NCBI GenBank assembly: GCA_026545225.1
Contig: CM048845.1
Span: 53,110,033 to 53,174,032, forward strand
Source: Cornus controversa
Taxonomy: Eukaryota > Streptophyta > Magnoliopsida > Cornales > Cornaceae
Length of the DNA: 64,000 nt
Direction of reading: 5' to 3'
Positions within the stretch are counted from its first letter, which is position 1; each line of letters opens with the position of its first letter. The position numbers were made by a program, and so were the translations under genes. Positions 60,014 through 64,000 of the stretch are shown piece after piece. The notes below the pieces were generated by a model, which worked only from the letters and a program-made list of their open reading frames with translations, was not told the origin of the DNA and searched no databases.

Positions 60014-60091
60014 AAGTGTGCACGAAGAGAATTGGACAATGATATTCATGCTTTGGATTTTAAAGTGTCTTCTTGATATCAATATAGCAAG

Positions 60092-60960
60092 ATGCCACAA
60101 TGTAGAGCTCGTGGAGGAGCACCGGCAGCAGCCCCCATAAATGGAGAACAGTTTATGCATGACATGGTTGAAACCATATGGCCGATAGCTAGGGACACCT
60201 AAAAGGAGACACAAGCTCAACCAAGATCAGCTCCTCCTAGTCGAATGATGACAGAATGGAATTAGGACATGTCAAGAAGCATATTTCACCATAGTATGCT
60301 GGAGTGTCTAATCCTATAGTGGTTAAAAACTAGTTGGATGAGATAAATTAAACTCCTTACCGTACTTGAGAAGTACTTCCCAGTAACAGTGAAGGATAAT
60401 TTGAGGAGGGAATTCTACAACTTGATTCAAGGCAACATGACAGTGATGGAATACGAGACCAAGTTCACGTCTTTGGCTTATTTTGCATAAGAAATGATTC
60501 CAACGGAATAACTTAAGATAAAATAGTTCGTGAGAGGTCTTCAAACATTTATAAGGGATCGAGTTGCAGTTTTGGGTTTGACGAGCTATGATGTGGTAAT
60601 AGAGATAGCATTGATAGCAGAAGAACTTAGTAATGATAATTAGAGGGTGAGAGAAGCAAAGAACCAAATGAGGAGCACGGGGTCTCTTGGGGACAATCGT
60701 GCAAGAAGCAAAGAGATGGTGGGTCAATCTCACAAGGGCAGCAACAAGCCTAATCGACACCATCTGTGACTATAACTACTAGATCTTCATGGTCTAGAGT
60801 AGTATGCTTTAAATGTCAAAAACTTGGACATTATATAGCTGAATGTACTCAAGGACAGGTTACTTTTGTGACAGACAAGAAGTGTTACCATTGTCAACAG
60901 ATGGGGCACATTAGTTGGAATTACCCATAGAAGAAGGGTACACAGAATGGGGTTAGTTCT
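60092..60960 (+). pseudogene. gag region of element G
   Basis: Starts MPQCRARGGAPAAAPINGEQ, the first ATG after the leader. Two zinc knuckles are visible near 60810-60850 (VVCFKCQKLGHYIAECTQ) and 60882-60930 (CYHCQQMGHISWN). Broken. Confidence 0.7.
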
Positions 60961-61189
60961 CAGCAGTGTCCTCCGCAGGCTACCACTCCAAAGACAAGTA
61001 TTAGGGCATTGCCACCACCACAAATAATGCCATTAGTTCAGAATTTGTGAGCACCAGCTAGAGGAGTTACATCTAGTGCTCCCAGTCAGTAGTTAGGATA
61101 TTAGGGTGCTAGGCAGCAGGGCCAAAGAGCACAGGGTCATGCCTTCACTCTTGTTCCAACTAAGACCTCAGTAGAACGATCAGTGGTTT

Positions 61190-63000
61190 GTGGTATATTT
61201 TTTGTATCTAGCTCGTGGGATAGGGTTTTAGTGGACTCGTGTGCATCACATTCATTTCTTTCATATGCATTTTCTTATGTTTTGGGGGTTAGATGTGTCA
61301 TCCTTGCACTCAAATTTATCCATTGATACACCTGTTGGTGGTAGAGTGAACTTGAATGGCATTTGTTGGTCTTGCAAGATCAAGATTTCTGGACATCAGT
61401 TAGTATTTGACTTTATCCTCCTCGACATGTCAAGCTTTGATATAATATTGGGAATGGACTAGTTATCTACCTATAAATCTAATATTGATTGCTATCGGGG
61501 ATGAGTAGCCTTGTGCACACTAGAGGGTGTTAGTATTTGCTTCGTGGGAGAGCGAGATGACTTTTGCTTGTCTTCTTCGCATAGTCCAAGTGAACGGAAA
61601 GGACTTGGATATCTCTTAGCAAGCTTACTAGTTTATGGTGATAATGGGACACATGGCAAGTTTTCTCGTGTTGTGTGTGAATTTATGGATGTATTTTTGG
61701 GGAACTTGATAGAGTTACCTTTGAAATGGGAAGTCAAGTTTATTGTAGAACTTACTCTAAGTACCGCACCCATTTCTATGGCACCTTACCGAATGGCACT
61801 GGCTGAATTGAAAGAGCTAAAGGACCAATTAAAAGAGCTACTAGACAAGGGATTAGTATGTCCTAGTACTTTGCCTTGGGGAGCTCCAGTTATTTTTGCT
61901 AAGAAAAAGGACAGGTCTTTGCGACTTTGCACTGATTATCAGAAGTTGAATCGTGATCAAGAATAAGTATCTTTTGCCAAGCATAGATGACTTGTTCAAT
62001 CAAATTAATAGTTCCAATGTTTCTCAAAGATACACTTGAGATCGGGTTATTATCAGTAGATAGTTAGAGAAGCAAACATTCAAAAAATTACTTTTTGCAC
62101 ATGATATAGATACTACGAGTTTTTGGTTATGCCATTTGGTTTAACAAATACACCAGTAGCATTCATGAGTTTGATGAATCGAGTGTTCAACGCTTATTTG
62201 GACAAGTTTGTGGTAGTGTTCGCTAATGACATCCTAGTGTACTCATCTTCAAAAGAGGAGCACGAGGGTCACTTGAGGATAGTATTGCAACTTTTAAAAG
62301 AGAACTAATTGTATGCCAAATACGAGAAGTGTGAGTTTTGGCTAGTGAAGGTAAAATTCCTTGGGCATGTTGTGTCCGAATGAGGGGTTTTCATGGATCC
62401 ATCTAAGATAGAAGTGGTGATGAGTTGGGAAATACTTAAGAGCTTATTTGAAATATGAAGCTTCTTGCGATTGGCTAGATATTACCGGAGATTCATGAAT
62501 GAATTTTTGAGGTTAGCAGCACCAATGACCAAGTTTACTCAAAAAGGAGTGAAATTTGTGTGGAGTGATGCTTGCGAGCATGCATTCATTGAATTAAAGA
62601 GTCGATTGACTTTGGCTCCAATTTTGATCATTCTGGAACGTAGGTTGGGGTACACAATCTATTATGACACTTCATGACTTGGTTTTGGCTGTGTGTTGAT
62701 GCAAATCAAGAAAGTAGTGGCGTATGGTTCAAGGCAATTGAAAACACATAAACAGAATTATCCTACACATGACTTAGAATTAGCAGCGATGATTTTTGCA
62801 CTCAAAGTTTGGAGGTATTACTTATATGGTGAGAAGTTTGTAATGTTCTCCGATCACAAGAGTCTCAAATACCTTTTCTTACAAAAGAATTTAAACATGA
62901 GATAGCAAAGGTGGATGAAGTACATGGAAGACTATGACTTTGACTTGCAATATCATCTGGGAAAGGCAAATATGGTAGCAGATGCCTTAAGCAGAAAGTC
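61190..63000 (+). pseudogene. Protease, reverse transcriptase and RNase H region of element G
   Basis: Protease: DFILLDMSSFDIILGMD (61410-61460). RT: LKELLDKGLVCPSTLPWGAP (about 61835-61890), [36 protein letters not shown]. Tether and RNase H: RLARYYRRFMNEFLRLAAP (62468-62524), [44 protein letters not shown]. Broken. Confidence 0.8.
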
Positions 63001-63289
63001 ACGTGGTAGCTTAGCAAGTATAGCTATACGTTAGTGGAAGATGATGGAGGATATCTCATAAAGGGGATTATATTTCAGTGAGTGTGATGGACCGACGACT
63101 CTTTTTACTCTTATCGCTCAACTAACTCTTCTGAGTAGAATGATTGAAGAGAAAAGGAAGGATAGTGAGATGGAGGCAATCTGAACTCGTATTTTGGGTG
63201 GCAAAATGGTTAAAGGATGGCGATTCATTCCAATGAGAGCTTAAAATTCAATGAGAAGATGTTTGTTTCCTTAACTTGTAGAGAATAAG

Positions 63290-64000
63290 TTCTTAAAGAG
63301 TTTCACAACTCAAGGCTTGCAGTACATCTGAGTGGTACCAAGATGTACCATAATCTATACCGATAATATTGGTGCAAATGCATGAAGAATGATGTGGCTT
63401 AGTTTGTAGTGAGGTGCCACACTTGTCAACAAGTGAAGGCCGACCATCAGAGGCCAGCGGGGTTATTATAATCATTACCAATGGCAATGTGGAAGTGGGT
63501 GCATGTCATTATGGACTTTATGACAGGATTTTCAAAGTTAAGGAAGAGTCACGACGCAGTTTGAGTCGTTGCCGACAGATTGAACAAGGTGGCTTACTTT
63601 CTTCCTATTCAAGTGACCGATGATGTGGATACTCTCAGTAGATTATACATTAAGCAGATCCTTAGGCTTTATGATGTACCAATTTCTATTATTTTAGATA
63701 GAGACCTACAATTTACATCTCAGTTCTAGTAGAGTTTTCAGATAGCGCTTGATACTGACCTCCACTTTAGGACAACTTTTCATCCTCAGGTGGATGGTTA
63801 ATCAGAACGTACTATATGTTATGGGCGTGTGTATTTGATCTTGGGGGAAATTGGGAGGATCACCTTCCATTGGTGGAGTTTGCATACAATAATAGCTATC
63901 AAGCTAGCATTGAGAAGGCTCCATTTGAGGCCTTGTATGGTAGGCTATGTAGGTTACCTATCTGTTGGACCGAGGTCATAGAGATAGTTTCCTTGGGGCC
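63290..64000 (+). pseudogene. Integrase region of element G, cut by the window edge
   Basis: Zinc-binding N-terminal part ending CHTCQQVKADHQRPAG (63418-63462), then the catalytic core with [44 protein letters not shown] and FHPQVDG. The C-terminal region lies beyond 64000. Broken. Confidence 0.75.

Larger units (their letters stand above)
58158..64000 (+). mobile_element. Tekay-type chromovirus G, runs off the window
   Basis: Parts: a probable LTR end up to 58531; primer site 58535-58546; a 1.2 kb insertion in the leader (about 58822-60013); gag (60092-60960); protease (61190-61460); reverse transcriptase (61511-62310); RNase H (62640-63000); integrase from about 63290 to the window edge. 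The protein landmarks match Tekay/Del chromoviruses. The 3' end and 3' LTR are outside the window. Broken at about ten or more points. Confidence 0.8.

Noticed and set aside
1-64000. A new operon-like or defence system
   Set aside because: Apart from one pollen-protein gene and a ubiquitin relic, every coding signal I could recognise belongs to known transposable-element families.

Overview
The window is nuclear DNA of a flowering plant, very probably a eudicot: AT-rich, with one spliced host gene of the Ole e 1 pollen-protein family and the usual plant repeat families (Athila, Tat/Retand and Tekay Ty3/gypsy elements, a Ty1/copia-like non-autonomous element, a TRIM, L1-type LINE fragments and one CACTA terminus). 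No bacterial, organellar or free viral sequence was recognised. I cannot name the species.

Layout. 1-3988: AT-rich DNA holding a 2.6 kb solo LTR (616-3237) bounded by the 5 bp repeat ACTCC. 3989-8516: a non-autonomous copia-like element on the minus strand, with both LTRs, a gag-like start and an accessory ORF but no recognisable pol. 8517-10931: non-coding DNA with a short polyubiquitin relic (10132-10260) and a CACTA-type transposon end (10536-10772). 10932-12980: the 3' part of a LINE, itself carrying a 381 bp TRIM (12409-12789). 12981-15390: the gene-like island, with the two-exon Ole e 1-like gene (14368-15041), a TATA box and a polyadenylation signal. 15391-23433: a second LINE copy apparently split by an old Tat element (15771-22087). 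23434-25392: two LTR remnants.

25393-48651 is the main nest. A Tekay chromovirus fragment (A) is interrupted by an Athila element (B, minus strand) with a perfect 5 bp target duplication, GCAAC, at 26151-26155 and 47272-47276. Inside B's 5' LTR lies a second, younger Athila copy (C, plus strand, 35706-46803). 48652-52057 is a minus-strand Tekay fragment with a complete 5' LTR. 52058-58157 is a second Tat element with an 80 bp tandem array and an antisense gene-like block. 58158-64000 is a plus-strand Tekay element that runs off the window.

The only gene likely to serve the plant is the Ole e 1-like one. Everything else is transposable-element sediment of different ages, all of it broken. The most interesting patterns are non-coding: polypurine-tract-like 13-mers repeated inside the Athila elements, arrays of short palindromes in unrelated element families, tandem arrays followed by antisense gene-like blocks in both Tat elements, and a similar accessory ORF in a copia-like element and in Athila. 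I found no CRISPR, operon, defence island or clearly new biochemical system. All coordinates, alignments and difference counts were made by eye.
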